A stretch of DNA of 64,000 bases from DASZGI01 sp035938995 (GTDB lineage Bacteria; Actinomycetota; Actinomycetes; Streptomycetales; Catenulisporaceae), in NCBI RefSeq assembly GCF_035938995.1, contig NZ_DASZGI010000081.1, positions 1-64,000 on the forward strand. Reading direction: 5' to 3'. The stretch's first letter is position 1. Each line of letters opens with the position of its first letter. Positions 51,603 through 60,680 of the stretch are shown here, one piece after another. The notes under the pieces are model-generated. The model was not told the origin of the DNA, did not search any database, and worked only from the letters and a program-made list of their open reading frames with translations. The position numbers and the translations under genes were made by a program.

Positions 51603-53177
51603 TTAGCGCGAGGTCCTACGCGCCAAGGCGTGCGCCTCCACCAGAGCCGGGGAGAGTACCGGCCCGAGCTGGCCGTGCAGCGCGGGCGAGGCGGCGGGCG
51701 GCACGAACGAGTCGCCTGAGGCCTCGAAGACGCCCGAGTACACGTTGGTCTGCGGCGCGTTGATCGTCGTCGAGAAGAAGGGCTGCGCGTTGTCGATGCC
51801 GCTGGCCGCGAGGCCCTCGTAGTCGCCGAGGAAGTGCCCGCCCGCGGACGGGGCCAGCAGCCAGTCGAAGTCCGGGGCGATGCGCCGCTCCGTCGCTTTC
51901 TGCTGCTGTCCGCGCGGGAAGGAGTACAGCCAGGTCGAGGTCGGCAGGGTGGTGACATTGCCGGGCTGCAGGTCGCGCACGTCGTAGTAGGTCAGGCTGA
52001 CCGTCCCGGTGGGGTCCACCGCGATCGACGGGGTGTAGGACGGGGCCTGCGCGCCGTGGCTGATCACGGTCGACGCGGACCAGGTCTTGCCGCCGTCGGT
52101 CGAGTCCTGGAGTTCGACCTGGTCGACCTGGCCGCCGGTGAAATCGGTGCCCTCACGGGTGAGGTAGAGCTGGCCGGTGACCGGGTCGATGGCGACGTTC
52201 GGCAGGCCGCTGCCGGTGCGCAGGAAGTTCGTCGGGTCGTTCGGGTCGGCGTCGAAGATGGAGGTGTCGTTGGAGATTCGCGTCGGCGCGGACCAGGTCT
52301 TGCCCTCGTCGGTGGAGGTCTCGACGGCGTAGTGGGCGTCGGTCACGGTGTTCGCGGTGGCGTCGCTGAAGCTGATCCAGTCGAAGAGGTCATACAGGGT
52401 GTCGGTGTGCGGGTCGGCCACGATGATGTTGCCGATGGTCTGCGAGTTGGGCACGGCGGTGGTGTTCACCATCACGGCCGGGGTGGACCAGGTGCGGCCG
52501 TAGTCGTGGGTGACGGAGATGTATCCGGGCCCGTCGTAGGAGATCGGGTTGCCGTTCGCGTCGAAGGGCTGGTCGATTCGGTCCCAGACCTGGTACGCGG
52601 TGCCGGGGTGGACCGGGTCTGCGGTCACCGAATTCTTGTCGTCGATGACTGCGGGGTCGGTGTCGGCGATGACCGGCTGGGCGAACTTCCAGGTCTTGCC
52701 GCCGTCGAACGAGGTCGCCCCGCCGACACCGTTGCGGGCGTCGGCGGCGTCGAACTCGAGCCCGCCGGCGTAGGCGGTGCCGTCCGGGCCGTAGCTCACC
52801 CAGAGGTCGGAGACGCGATCGTAGCTGGTGCCGCCGGGGGCGCCGCAGGTGCCGAACGGCAGCAGCCCCTCGGACCAGTGCTCGCCGCCGTCCCGGGTCC
52901 GCACCACGCCGCCGGCGTGGGCGCCGCCGTTGCTCCACCGGTCCTGCTGGAAGACTCCGATCGCCTGTCTCGCATTCAACGGGTTGACCGACACGTAAGG
53001 TTCGACCTCAGTGTTCGGGTAGTTGGTCCCGCTCTCGGCGCCCACGGTGCACGAGGCGGTCGGATCCCCGGACGATGCCTGAACGATGCCGGAGTCGGCG
53101 TGCGCCCAGGCGGTCCCCGAAACGGCTAGCGGCGCGGCGGCGAGGATCACCGCGGCCACGCGGAGCTTAGCTCGCAT
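51603..53177 (-). CDS. Secreted BNR/Asp-box (sialidase-like) repeat protein
   Basis: This exported protein of about 524 residues has a signal peptide ending in AWAHA. A six-bladed propeller-like region contains at least five Asp-boxes: TRDGGEHWS, SFDGGKTWK, THDYGRTWS, STDEGKTWS and STDGGKTWS. Such repeats occur in sialidases and other glycan-active enzymes, but the sialidase Arg triad is not obvious here. It is best called BNR-repeat exo-sialidase-like, with enzyme activity unproven. I chose ATG 53177, with GGGAGGG just upstream. Confidence 0.85.
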   Translation of the reverse strand: MRAKLRVAAVILAAAPLAVSGTAWAHADSGIVQASSGDPTASCTVGAESGTNYPNTEVEPYVSVNPLNARQAIGVFQQDRWSNGGAHAGGVVRTRDGGEHWSEGLLPFGTCGAPGGTSYDRVSDLWVSYGPDGTAYAGGLEFDAADARNGVGGATSFDGGKTWKFAQPVIADTDPAVIDDKNSVTADPVHPGTAYQVWDRIDQPFDANGNPISYDGPGYISVTHDYGRTWSTPAVMVNTTAVPNSQTIGNIIVADPHTDTLYDLFDWISFSDATANTVTDAHYAVETSTDEGKTWSAPTRISNDTSIFDADPNDPTNFLRTGSGLPNVAIDPVTGQLYLTREGTDFTGGQVDQVELQDSTDGGKTWSASTVISHGAQAPSYTPSIAVDPTGTVSLTYYDVRDLQPGNVTTLPTSTWLYSFPRGQQQKATERRIAPDFDWLLAPSAGGHFLGDYEGLAASGIDNAQPFFSTTINAPQTNVYSGVFEASGDSFVPPAASPALHGQLGPVLSPALVEAHALARRTSR

Positions 53178-53316
53178 AATCCCTCCCTGATTTGACGGCA
53201 TGGGTACGGGCCGTCACCTTCGCGTCACAGTAATAGCCAGCTGGGCGATGGCAACTGTACCGGCGGGTAAGAGGCCGTAGTTGACCGAAACTTCACCCTG
53301 CCGCTCTCGGGGACAC

Positions 53317-54537
53317 TCAATGCCGCACGTAGGCCGGACGCAGGTCGGGATTGTCGTAGTAGCGGTGGAAGACCGGGGTCGCACTGCCGGAGACGGGCGG
53401 CACGATCCAGGTCCAGTCGGCCGGCGCGGTGCGCCCGGACCGCTCCTCGCGCTCCAGGTGCCTCAGGAAGCGGCGGGACTCGTTGTGGTGGTCGGCGAGG
53501 GTGACTTTGGCGCCGTCGAAGGAGTGCAGCACCGCGAGGTTGAGCTCGACCAGCGCCCGGTCGCGCCAGAGCGAGCGCTCGGTGGACACGTCGAGGCCCA
53601 GCCGCTTGGCGATCTCGGGCAGCAGGTCGTAGCGGTCCTCGTCGGCGAGGTTGCGCGCGCCGATCTCGGTGCCCAGATACCAGCCGTTGAACGGGGCGGC
53701 CCGGTAGCAGATCCCGCCGATCTCCAGGCACATGTCGCTGACCGCGGGCACGGCGTGCCAGCGCAGGTCGAGTTCGGCGAACCAGGGCAGGACGGGATGG
53801 GACAGCGGCACCTCGAGGACCGCGTCAGACGGCAGCGGGAACGCGGTCGGCGCGGGGGCCGGCTCGTCCTCGCGGTGTCCCGGGCTGATCATGAGGGGCA
53901 GCGGATCGAAGGCGGTGTGCGGGGAGGGCGCCCAGCCGAGCGCGCGGGCCTGGATCGTGGGCGCGATGTTCATCGGGTCGCCGAGCACGGCGCCGTCCGG
54001 GCGAAGGTGCCCGGCGTAGCGCACCAGCTGGGAGTTGTGGATCCGCGGCCCGCGGTGGTGCGGCGTGTCCGGGGCGAAGACGGTGATGATCGGGCGGATC
54101 CTGCCCCCGTTGGTCGCCTCGCGCAGATGCTCGACGCACTCGGCGGCCACACAGTCGGCGGCGACGACGTGGCGCCGGTCGCGCACTCGCAGCGAACGCC
54201 AGTAGAGGCGGCCTATGCAGCGGTTCGCGTTGCGCCAGGCCACGCGCGCGCCGAACTGAAGCTCGGCCTGCGTGTGCTGATACGTGCCGTAGCGGGAGAT
54301 CTCCGCGCGCACCTGGGAAAGGCGGTCGTCCAGCGCGGCAAGGTTCGCGGTCTCGGTGTGGAAGAGTTCGAGGAAGCTCTCAGCGGCCGATGCGTCGACC
54401 GGACCCGCGGAGTCGAGGCGTCCGGCGGGCGCCTCCCCCGGCGGCAGGTCGCCGGCCAGCACTGGGCACCGTCCCCGATCCCTCTCCCGGTCATCCGCCG
54501 CACCATTCTTCGCCCGCGTTGCTGACCTGGTGACCAT
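53317..54537 (-). CDS. nos: Nitric oxide synthase oxygenase (bacterial NOS)
   Basis: This 406-residue haem protein oxidises arginine to citrulline and nitric oxide. The haem-thiolate is Cys107 in AWRNANRCIGRLYW. The arginine and pterin site motifs include FNGWYLGTEIGARNLAD. It lacks a reductase domain, as bacterial NOS usually does, so electrons must come from separate cellular reductases. The N-terminal 50 residues are an extension of low conservation with a CPVLAG stretch. There is no obvious partner gene here; the next gene upstream is an XRE regulator. The gene appears monocistronic. Confidence 0.95.
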   Translation of the reverse strand: MVTRSATRAKNGAADDRERDRGRCPVLAGDLPPGEAPAGRLDSAGPVDASAAESFLELFHTETANLAALDDRLSQVRAEISRYGTYQHTQAELQFGARVAWRNANRCIGRLYWRSLRVRDRRHVVAADCVAAECVEHLREATNGGRIRPIITVFAPDTPHHRGPRIHNSQLVRYAGHLRPDGAVLGDPMNIAPTIQARALGWAPSPHTAFDPLPLMISPGHREDEPAPAPTAFPLPSDAVLEVPLSHPVLPWFAELDLRWHAVPAVSDMCLEIGGICYRAAPFNGWYLGTEIGARNLADEDRYDLLPEIAKRLGLDVSTERSLWRDRALVELNLAVLHSFDGAKVTLADHHNESRRFLRHLEREERSGRTAPADWTWIVPPVSGSATPVFHRYYDNPDLRPAYVRH

Positions 54538-54715
54538 CGATTCGGCAACGCCTTCCGTCCGCGCTGACGCGGGACCGCCCGATCACCGACTGCGATCGGG
54601 CGGCCTCGACTCGTGACGGGAACCTACGCTGACACGGGCGCGGAGTGGCGCGCTACGGTGACTGAGAGGTCTGCGATCGGACCCGGAGCGGACTTGGAGA
54701 GGACTTTCCGCAGCC

Positions 54716-56296
54716 TCAGCCGCACGGGCGGGCGGCCTCCAAGGCGTGGCGGGCCTCGTCGACCGGGGCCAGGACCCGCGCCGGGGCGCCCGCCGCGGCG
54801 AGACGGCGGCGCACCGTGTCGACCCGGTCGACCCCGGTCGCATACCAGTGCTTGCGCAGCTGGTCGATGGCGCCGCCGAGCAGCAGCGCGGACTCTTCCA
54901 GCTCGCCTTGCCCGGCGCGCGCCCGGGCCAGGTCGGCGAGCGTGATCGAGCGCTGCTTCGAGGCGCCGGCCGGAAGCGTGCGGAGGGTCTGCTCCAGCGC
55001 GGTGGCGGCGTCGGCGCAGCGTCCGGTGGACAGCTGGCTGAATCCCTTGAACCCGGTCAGGCGCGAGCTGTCGTAGAAGTCCAGCCACTCCGGGTCCGGC
55101 TCGGCCGAGCGGGCACCGCTGAGCCCGCCGAGCGCGCCCTCGGAGCGGGCGATCATCTCGTTGGCGGCGCGGCCGTCGCCGAGCTTCGCCTCCACCTCCG
55201 ACTCGACCGCGCACATCCACGACAGCTGGGTGGCGCCGACCGCGCCGCGGGCCTGCCGGTGCGCCTCGGCCATCAGGTCCCTGGCGTGCCGGGCCTGGCC
55301 GGCGTATGCGGGCACGAACGCCATGTGCGTGAGCACGGCGCTGGTCAGCGGACGGTCCGCGGACTCGCGGGCGGCGTCGAGCGCGACCGAGAAGAAGCTG
55401 TCGGCCAGCCGCGGCTGTTGCAGGTCGAAGAAGGCCAGCCGGGCGGCCAGCAGCGCGGTCTCGGCGACCGTCGCGGCGAGGCGCGCGCGCAGCGCCGGGG
55501 AACCGGTCGAGCGCAGCAGTCCCAGGCCCAGGTCGGAGTGCGCCGCCACCGGGGCGAACATCGCGGCGGCCGGGATCGACCAGTAGAGCGCGCGGTGCTG
55601 CGAGGTGATCACCGCGTATCCGTTGGCCAGGCCCGCGCCGTCGGCGTCTGACATGCCCGGGACGGCTGGCGGCTTGTCCACGGATTCTGGTACGGACTGG
55701 GGCGTGTCAGCGGAGGGCTGGACGCGCGCGCGGACCGAGGTCGCGGCCGTCGCCTGCTGTGGGAGGGAGCCCAAGGCGCCCGAACCGAGCGCCACCGCGC
55801 CCGCCATGAACTGTCGTCTCTTCACAGGGTCTTGCCTTTCCTGGTCAGCCTGCGACGACCGTGCTGACCCTGTCGCTCCCCCATGCCCGGCGTCGTCGTA
55901 CTCGACGCCGGGTTCCTGCACCCGGGGTCGCGCCGGAACCGGCGCTTCCCCGAATGTCCGCGCCGAATACGGTACGGCTTCCGAGATCTCCGTGCGCCGC
56001 GCCCACTCCGGCTGGAAGCCCATCTCCTCGATCGGCACCCCGAACAACGCCTCGAGCACCGCCTGGTACGCGGGCAGCGGCAGCGGCGGGTCCCCGCTCT
56101 CCCAGCGGCGCACCTGCCGCACGGAGAGCGAGAGCGGCCGGCCGATCTGGCGGGAGCGGCTTTCGAACGCCGCGGCCAGGTCGGCCTGGGTCCAGAACCG
56201 GCGCAGCCTCAGCTGACGCAGCGCGTTGTTGCCTGACGGCGCCCCGGCGGACCGGTCGTGCGTCCGGTCGAGCCGTGACGGTGACGTCTGCGGCAT
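54716..56296 (-). CDS. XRE-family regulator with internal twin-arginine-like segment
   Basis: This protein of about 526 residues has an N-terminal helix-turn-helix (about 25-95; LRQLRLRRFWTQADLAAAF and VRQVRRWESGD). A Gly/Glu-rich linker follows, then VKRRQFMAGAVALGSGAL (from about residue 158) and a TPR-like helical C-terminus. The RRQF-plus-hydrophobic segment looks like a Tat signal in mid-protein. It follows a GTG at 55825 with AGGAAAGG nine bases upstream, so a separate shorter product is possible. ATG 56296 has GGGAGG seven bases upstream. It is divergent from whiB, 385 bp apart. Confidence 0.82.
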   Translation of the reverse strand: MPQTSPSRLDRTHDRSAGAPSGNNALRQLRLRRFWTQADLAAAFESRSRQIGRPLSLSVRQVRRWESGDPPLPLPAYQAVLEALFGVPIEEMGFQPEWARRTEISEAVPYSARTFGEAPVPARPRVQEPGVEYDDAGHGGATGSARSSQADQERQDPVKRRQFMAGAVALGSGALGSLPQQATAATSVRARVQPSADTPQSVPESVDKPPAVPGMSDADGAGLANGYAVITSQHRALYWSIPAAAMFAPVAAHSDLGLGLLRSTGSPALRARLAATVAETALLAARLAFFDLQQPRLADSFFSVALDAARESADRPLTSAVLTHMAFVPAYAGQARHARDLMAEAHRQARGAVGATQLSWMCAVESEVEAKLGDGRAANEMIARSEGALGGLSGARSAEPDPEWLDFYDSSRLTGFKGFSQLSTGRCADAATALEQTLRTLPAGASKQRSITLADLARARAGQGELEESALLLGGAIDQLRKHWYATGVDRVDTVRRRLAAAGAPARVLAPVDEARHALEAARPCG

Positions 56297-56681
56297 TTCC
56301 CGGCCTCCCATCGTTCGGTGCGTGCGGTGGTTCTCCGGCGTCCACTCCGCCGTGGCCGGTGCCCGTGGTCACCGTGGAGTGTCGCGCTGTGTGCGCGGGG
56401 CGTGGCATCGTCGCGGAAGACGTTAGCGGCCAATCGGCGGCCGGGCTGCTGTTTCCACCCGATCGTGGGATGGCGACGTCCGGCGAGAGTCCCCCCGGAT
56501 CTCTCCGGGAGCGGCAGCGGATCGTCCGGCACGGCGGCACTGCACGCGGGAGCGGGGATGACCGGAATTTAGCGGGAACGTTCGAGGGGGTTTGGACGTC
56601 TCAACCGGCGAGGGCGGGAGTGCGGTCAGGCGCACCGGAACACCAGTGACGCCACATCCGTTGTCAGGATCAAGGACACGC
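56297..56681. promoter_or_regulatory. Divergent region between the XRE regulator and whiB
   Basis: This 385-bp spacer has a GGTGCCCGTGGTCACC imperfect dyad near 56358-56373 and a CCCGGA-TCTC-TCCGGG hairpin near 56495-56511. It must hold both promoters. No further gene was seen. Confidence 0.4.
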
Positions 56682-57125
56682 ATGGAGGGGAATGTGTTGG
56701 TCGACGAGAACGAGACCGCGAACGGTGGCGCGCCGGCGCACCGGGTCGCCACCGAGACGTGCGACGGGGCCGCGCGGATGCGGATGACAGTCCTGCCGGA
56801 ACGGCGGTCGGCGCGCAACGCCGCCCGAATACCCCCGGTCGCGCAGCTGCGGCTGGGCTGGCAGGAACAGGCGGCCTGCCAGGGTTCCGACGCGAAGCTG
56901 TTCTTCGGGCCGGAGAAGGAGCGGATCCGGGATCGCGAGGCGCGCGAGGGCGCCGCGAAGCGGGTTTGCGCCACCTGCCCGGTGCTGCGGGAGTGCCGGA
57001 ACCACGCGCTGCAGACTCCCGAGCTGTTCGGGGTCTGGGGCGGGTTGAGCGAGACCGACCGGGAGATCGGCTTCGGCCGGTCCTTCGGCCGCCGGATACC
57101 GCGGCCGCGATCGGTGGCCGCCTAA
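56682..57125 (+). CDS. WhiB-family iron-sulfur transcription factor
   Basis: This 147-residue protein has the WhiB 4Fe-4S Cys set: Cys66 (QAACQGSD), Cys96 and Cys99 (RVCATCPV) and Cys105 (RECRNHAL). They are followed by the GVWGG-type turn in FGVWGGLSETDRE and a basic tail. WhiB proteins bind DNA with sigma factors and often sense O2 or NO. The N-terminal 55 residues are a non-conserved extension. The ATG has AAGGA five bases upstream; TTG 56697, preceded by GGAGGGG, is a credible later start. The nearby NOS gene makes NO sensing an attractive but untested idea. Confidence 0.9.
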   Translation: MEGNVLVDENETANGGAPAHRVATETCDGAARMRMTVLPERRSARNAARIPPVAQLRLGWQEQAACQGSDAKLFFGPEKERIRDREAREGAAKRVCATCPVLRECRNHALQTPELFGVWGGLSETDREIGFGRSFGRRIPRPRSVAA

Positions 57126-57544
57126 AACCGGTTCACGACGAGGAAGACCGACGGGACACGGGGACTCCGACGGGGAAACGGGCGAACAGTGGGATAGACC
57201 GGACAACGGCATAACTGACGCAGGCGAATAACCGAAGCAGTGCGCGAGACGCTGCGCGATGGGTGCTGCCCGCGGGGAAACCGACGCTAATCCCGCCCTC
57301 GCGGGGCGTAGGGCGTCCTCGGCAGGCGTTCTGCCGCTGCGCGATGCGGCATACCCACATGTGCGTGGCATACCCACACGTGCACCGCGAAGCGCACGAC
57401 CGTTGCAGGCCGCAGCCCACAACCTCGCGGCGTCACGGTCGCGCATCAGCGCCGCCGGTGATGTCGTCTCGGACACTGCGTGAAGGCTCTGCATGAAGAG
57501 GTGCTGGCGAGGGCGCAGGCGTTACGGCGCCGCGCGGACCAGGA
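57126..57544. other. Noncoding spacer after whiB
   Basis: This 419-bp stretch has a direct repeat of GGCATACCCACATGTGC (57348-57364) and GGCATACCCACACGTGC (57367-57383), 19 bp start to start. No gene with a ribosome site was seen. It leads into the larger repeat array. Confidence 0.5.
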
Positions 57545-58050
57545 CCACGCCTCTGCAGCGGTCGCCGCTCACGCGGCACCGCAGTACCGCGCGAGCAAAC
57601 GCAGGACATCGTCCGCAGCGGTGACCGCACGCGCGGCATCGCGATCCGACGCGGGCGGGAACACGTGCATTGCACACGACCGGCGTCACGGCGCCGCACG
57701 TGCCGGGGACCACGCCTCTAAAGCGGTCGCCGCTCACGCGGCATCGCAGTGCCGCACGAGCGAGCGCGGGCCATCGTCCGCAACGGTGACTGCATACGCG
57801 GCGTTGCGGACCGGCGCGCGCGGAGCCACGCGTGTCGCGCACGACCGGCGTAACCGGCCCGCAGGGCGCGGCCCACGCGCCGCGCGGGCCCGGGGCCACG
57901 CTTCTGTAGCGATTGCCGCCCGCGCGGCATCGCAGTGCCGCACGGGCACGCGTGGAACATCGTCCGCAGCGGTGACCGCATGCACGGCGTCGCGGTCCGG
58001 CGCGGCCGGGGCCACGTGCATTGCACACGACCGGCGCTACCGGCCGGCGG
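57545..58050. repeat. Three-copy imperfect repeat of 165-186 bp
   Basis: Copies begin with CCACGCYTCT at 57545, 57710 and 57896 (spacings 165 and 186). Shared parts include ACATCGTCCGCAGCGGTGACC and TTGCACACGACCGGCG-like elements. The hairpin GCGGCA-TCGCAG-TGCCGC is perfect in copies two and three (57738-57755 and 57924-57941) and changed in copy one. The last copy overlaps the stop codon of the response-regulator gene. Long frames on both strands reflect base composition; none has a good start. Confidence 0.75.
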
Positions 58051-58741
58051 GGGGTGGGCGCTCGGCCCAGCGATACACCTGGACCGGCCGTCCCGCGCCA
58101 CCGTAAACGGGCGTGCGCGAGACCAGGCGCTGCATGGCGAGGTATTCGAGATATCGGCGCGCTGTCTGCACCGAGATACCCACCTCCGCCGCAGCCTGCG
58201 CCGCTGAGAGCTGCTCGCGGCCGCGCAGCAGGCCGGTCACGGTCGCGAGCGTGGCCTCGGTCAACCCCTTGGGCAGCGACAGCCGCGCCGGTCCCTCGTG
58301 CAGCGCGGCCAGCGCGCGGTCGACGTCGTCCTGGGCCAGCACCCGCGGGGCTTCGGCGGCGCGGCGGCGGAACTCCGCGTAGGCCTGGAGCTTCTCTTGG
58401 AACGTGGCGAACGAGAACGGCTTGACCAGGTACTGCACCACGCCGAGCGAGACCGCGGCGCGCACCGTCGCCAGGTCGCGCGCGGAGGTCACCGCGATCA
58501 CGTCCACCTGGTTGCCGCGCGCCCGCAGCGCCCGGCACAGCTCGATCCCGTTCACGTCCGGCAGATTCACGTCCAGCAGCAGCACATCCACCGCGCGCGT
58601 CGCCACCATCCGCAGCGCCTCCGCGCCGAGGTGGGCCACGCCGACCACGGTGAAACCCGGCACCCGCGCGGCGAACTGGCTGTGCGCCTGCGCGAGCACT
58701 GGATCGTCCTCGACGATCAGGGTATTGATTATCGCGGTCAT
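58037..58741 (-). CDS. DcuR/CitB-family response regulator
   Basis: This 234-residue regulator has a receiver domain (about 5-125) with phosphoacceptor Asp57 (LLLDVNLPD), an acidic pair in VEDDP and Lys in LVKPFSFATF. A C-terminal helix-turn-helix (about 165-215; LSAAQAAAEVGISVQTARRYLEYL) is of the DcuR/CitB/DctR type. The ATG overlaps the stop of the sensor gene. It should activate the divergent dicarboxylate symporter gene when a C4-dicarboxylate is sensed. The stop codon lies inside the last unit of the downstream repeat array. Confidence 0.9.
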   Translation of the reverse strand: MTAIINTLIVEDDPVLAQAHSQFAARVPGFTVVGVAHLGAEALRMVATRAVDVLLLDVNLPDVNGIELCRALRARGNQVDVIAVTSARDLATVRAAVSLGVVQYLVKPFSFATFQEKLQAYAEFRRRAAEAPRVLAQDDVDRALAALHEGPARLSLPKGLTEATLATVTGLLRGREQLSAAQAAAEVGISVQTARRYLEYLAMQRLVSRTPVYGGAGRPVQVYRWAERPPPAGR

Positions 58742-60450
58742 CGGCCGGAGGGGGCGGGTGCGGATTCCGGCGAGCCGTTGGGCAACGGGACAGCCGGCGA
58801 TGGAGCGTCGATCTCGGTCTGACCTGCGCCGCAGCCTGTGGCACCCGCCACCGTGGGCAGTCGCACGGTGAGTGCTGCGCCGCCTAGCGCGGCGTCGTGC
58901 GACACCTCGACCGTGCCGTCGTTGCGGTTGACGCTCTGCCGCACCAGGGCGAGGCCGATACCGTGCCCGGCCTCGTTCTTGGTGGTCCAGCCGCGGGTGA
59001 ACAGGTCCTCGACCCGCTCGGGGTCGATACCCGCGCCGCTGTCGGCCACCCGCAGCTCGAGGCCGCGCGGCACGGCGCGCAGGCTGACCGCGACCCGGCG
59101 CGGCGGCGGGGCGATCAGCGCCGCGTCGATCGCGTTGTCGATCAGGTTGCCGAGGATGGTGACCAGGTCCCGGGTGGCCACCGCGAGGTCCGGGGCGGCC
59201 GTGTCGTCGCTCACCGACAGCTCGACACCCTGCTCGGCCGCCTGGGAGGCCTTGCCGAGCAGCAGCGCGACCACCGCGGGGTCGCCGACGGCCGCGAGTA
59301 GGCGGTCGACCAGCTGCTGCGACGCGGCGAGTTCCGCGGTGGCGAACTGCACCGCCTCCTGGGTCCGGCCCAGCTCGACCATGGTCACCACGGTGTGCAG
59401 CCGGTTGGCCGCCTCGTGCGCGGAAGCCGAGAGCGCGGCGGCGAATCCGCGTGCCGAGTCCAGCTCGCCGGCCAGCGCGCGCAGCTCGGTGTGGTCGCGC
59501 AGCGTCGTGACGGTGCCCAGCAGCCGGCCGTCGCGCCGGGCCGGGGACTGGTTGACCGCCAGCACCCGGTCGCCGGCCAGGTGCGTTTCGTCGTGCGCCT
59601 CGTGTCCCGCGGCGAGCAGCGCCGCGAGCGCCGGATCCAGGCCGAGTTCGGCGACCGACCGCCCGGCGGGGTCGGCGTCAAGGCCGAGCAGCCGCACCGC
59701 CTCGTCGTTCGCCAGCAGGACCCTGCGATGCCGGTCAACTACGAGCAGTCCCTCGCGCATCGCGTGCAGTACCGCGTCGTGGTGCTCGTAGAGGCGGGTG
59801 ATCTCCTGCGGGCCGAGCCCGAGGGTCTGTTTGCGCAGCCGCCGCGCCACACCCCACGAACCGAGCGCGACGACCGCGGCCGCGCCCACCGCGATCGCCA
59901 GGATCAGCAGCAGATCGCGGTGGACGAGCGCGGAGAGCTGTTCGAGCGTGATGCCCACCGAGACCAGACCCACGATGCGGTGCGAGGCGTCGTAGATCGG
60001 CGCCACCGACCGGACCGAGGGCCCGAGCGTGCCGGTATAGGTCTCGCTGAATGGGTGGCCCGCCAGCGCCGGGGCGGTGTCGCCGATGTAGTGCTTGCCG
60101 ATCTCGCTCGGGGTCGGGTGGGTGTACCGGATCCCGGCGGGGCTCATCACCACCACGAAGTCGACGCCGGTCGAGTGCTGCACGCGCAGGGCCATCGGCT
60201 GAAGTTGCGCGGTGGGGTCTATGGAGGTCACGGCGTCGGCTATGCCCGGCGCGGTGGCCAGGGTCTCGGCCAGCGCCAGCGTCTGCGTCCGGGCGTGCGA
60301 GACCTGGTTGGAGCGGGCGACCTCGACGGCGGCGAGCGTGCCCACGACGGTCAGCAGCGCGATGATGCCGAGCTGAAACAGGAGCACCTGCATGGCGATG
60401 CTGGGACGCGCCTTGCGGACGGTCAGGCGGCCTAGTCTCGGACGCTGCAT
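58738..60450 (-). CDS. DcuS/CitA-family sensor histidine kinase
   Basis: This 570-residue membrane sensor has two membrane segments (about 18-40 and 175-197) flanking a periplasmic PDC-like domain with the ligand motif GIRYTHPTPSEIGKHYIG. A cytoplasmic PAS domain (about 220-320) and a kinase core follow. The phosphoacceptor His is in SAHEAANRLHTVV, the DcuS/CitA form. The ATPase core has DNAIDAAL, DSGAGIDPE and GHGIGLALVRQ. It probably binds a di- or tricarboxylate outside the cell. The start at 60450 has only a weak ribosome site; the frame is open upstream. Confidence 0.92.
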   Translation of the reverse strand: MQRPRLGRLTVRKARPSIAMQVLLFQLGIIALLTVVGTLAAVEVARSNQVSHARTQTLALAETLATAPGIADAVTSIDPTAQLQPMALRVQHSTGVDFVVVMSPAGIRYTHPTPSEIGKHYIGDTAPALAGHPFSETYTGTLGPSVRSVAPIYDASHRIVGLVSVGITLEQLSALVHRDLLLILAIAVGAAAVVALGSWGVARRLRKQTLGLGPQEITRLYEHHDAVLHAMREGLLVVDRHRRVLLANDEAVRLLGLDADPAGRSVAELGLDPALAALLAAGHEAHDETHLAGDRVLAVNQSPARRDGRLLGTVTTLRDHTELRALAGELDSARGFAAALSASAHEAANRLHTVVTMVELGRTQEAVQFATAELAASQQLVDRLLAAVGDPAVVALLLGKASQAAEQGVELSVSDDTAAPDLAVATRDLVTILGNLIDNAIDAALIAPPPRRVAVSLRAVPRGLELRVADSGAGIDPERVEDLFTRGWTTKNEAGHGIGLALVRQSVNRNDGTVEVSHDAALGGAALTVRLPTVAGATGCGAGQTEIDAPSPAVPLPNGSPESAPAPSGR

Positions 60451-60680
60451 GCGGCTCAGTGTTACACCTGCACTCGCCCCGGCCCAGCCCATCAGCGCCG
60501 CCGCTGCCGACCGGTCTTCCCGTTGGTTTCCCAACGGCCCGTGTGCTTTATGCGCGTAATGCAGACCAGCCGGTGTGCCGTGCGCCACATTTCTCGCGGC
60601 GCCTGTGTTACGTCCCGTTCACCGCGCTGATCCGAAGTTCCGCCGCCGCCAGTCCTGTGTCCACATCAGCCAATGGAGCC
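60451..60680. promoter_or_regulatory. Divergent promoter region between the sensor kinase and dicarboxylate symporter
   Basis: This 230-bp spacer should hold both promoters. TTGGTTTCCCAACG (about 60524-60537) is a near dyad and CATTCTCG-like elements are absent. No operator could be assigned by eye. Confidence 0.35.

Noticed and set aside
57480..58106. 208-codon plus-strand frame over the repeat array
   Set aside because: Ala/Arg-rich repeats with no domain and no ribosome site; it is explained by composition and the repeat.
57522..58844. 440-codon minus-strand frame through the repeat array and response-regulator gene
   Set aside because: It overlaps the clear response regulator in another frame and its C-terminal half only translates the repeats.
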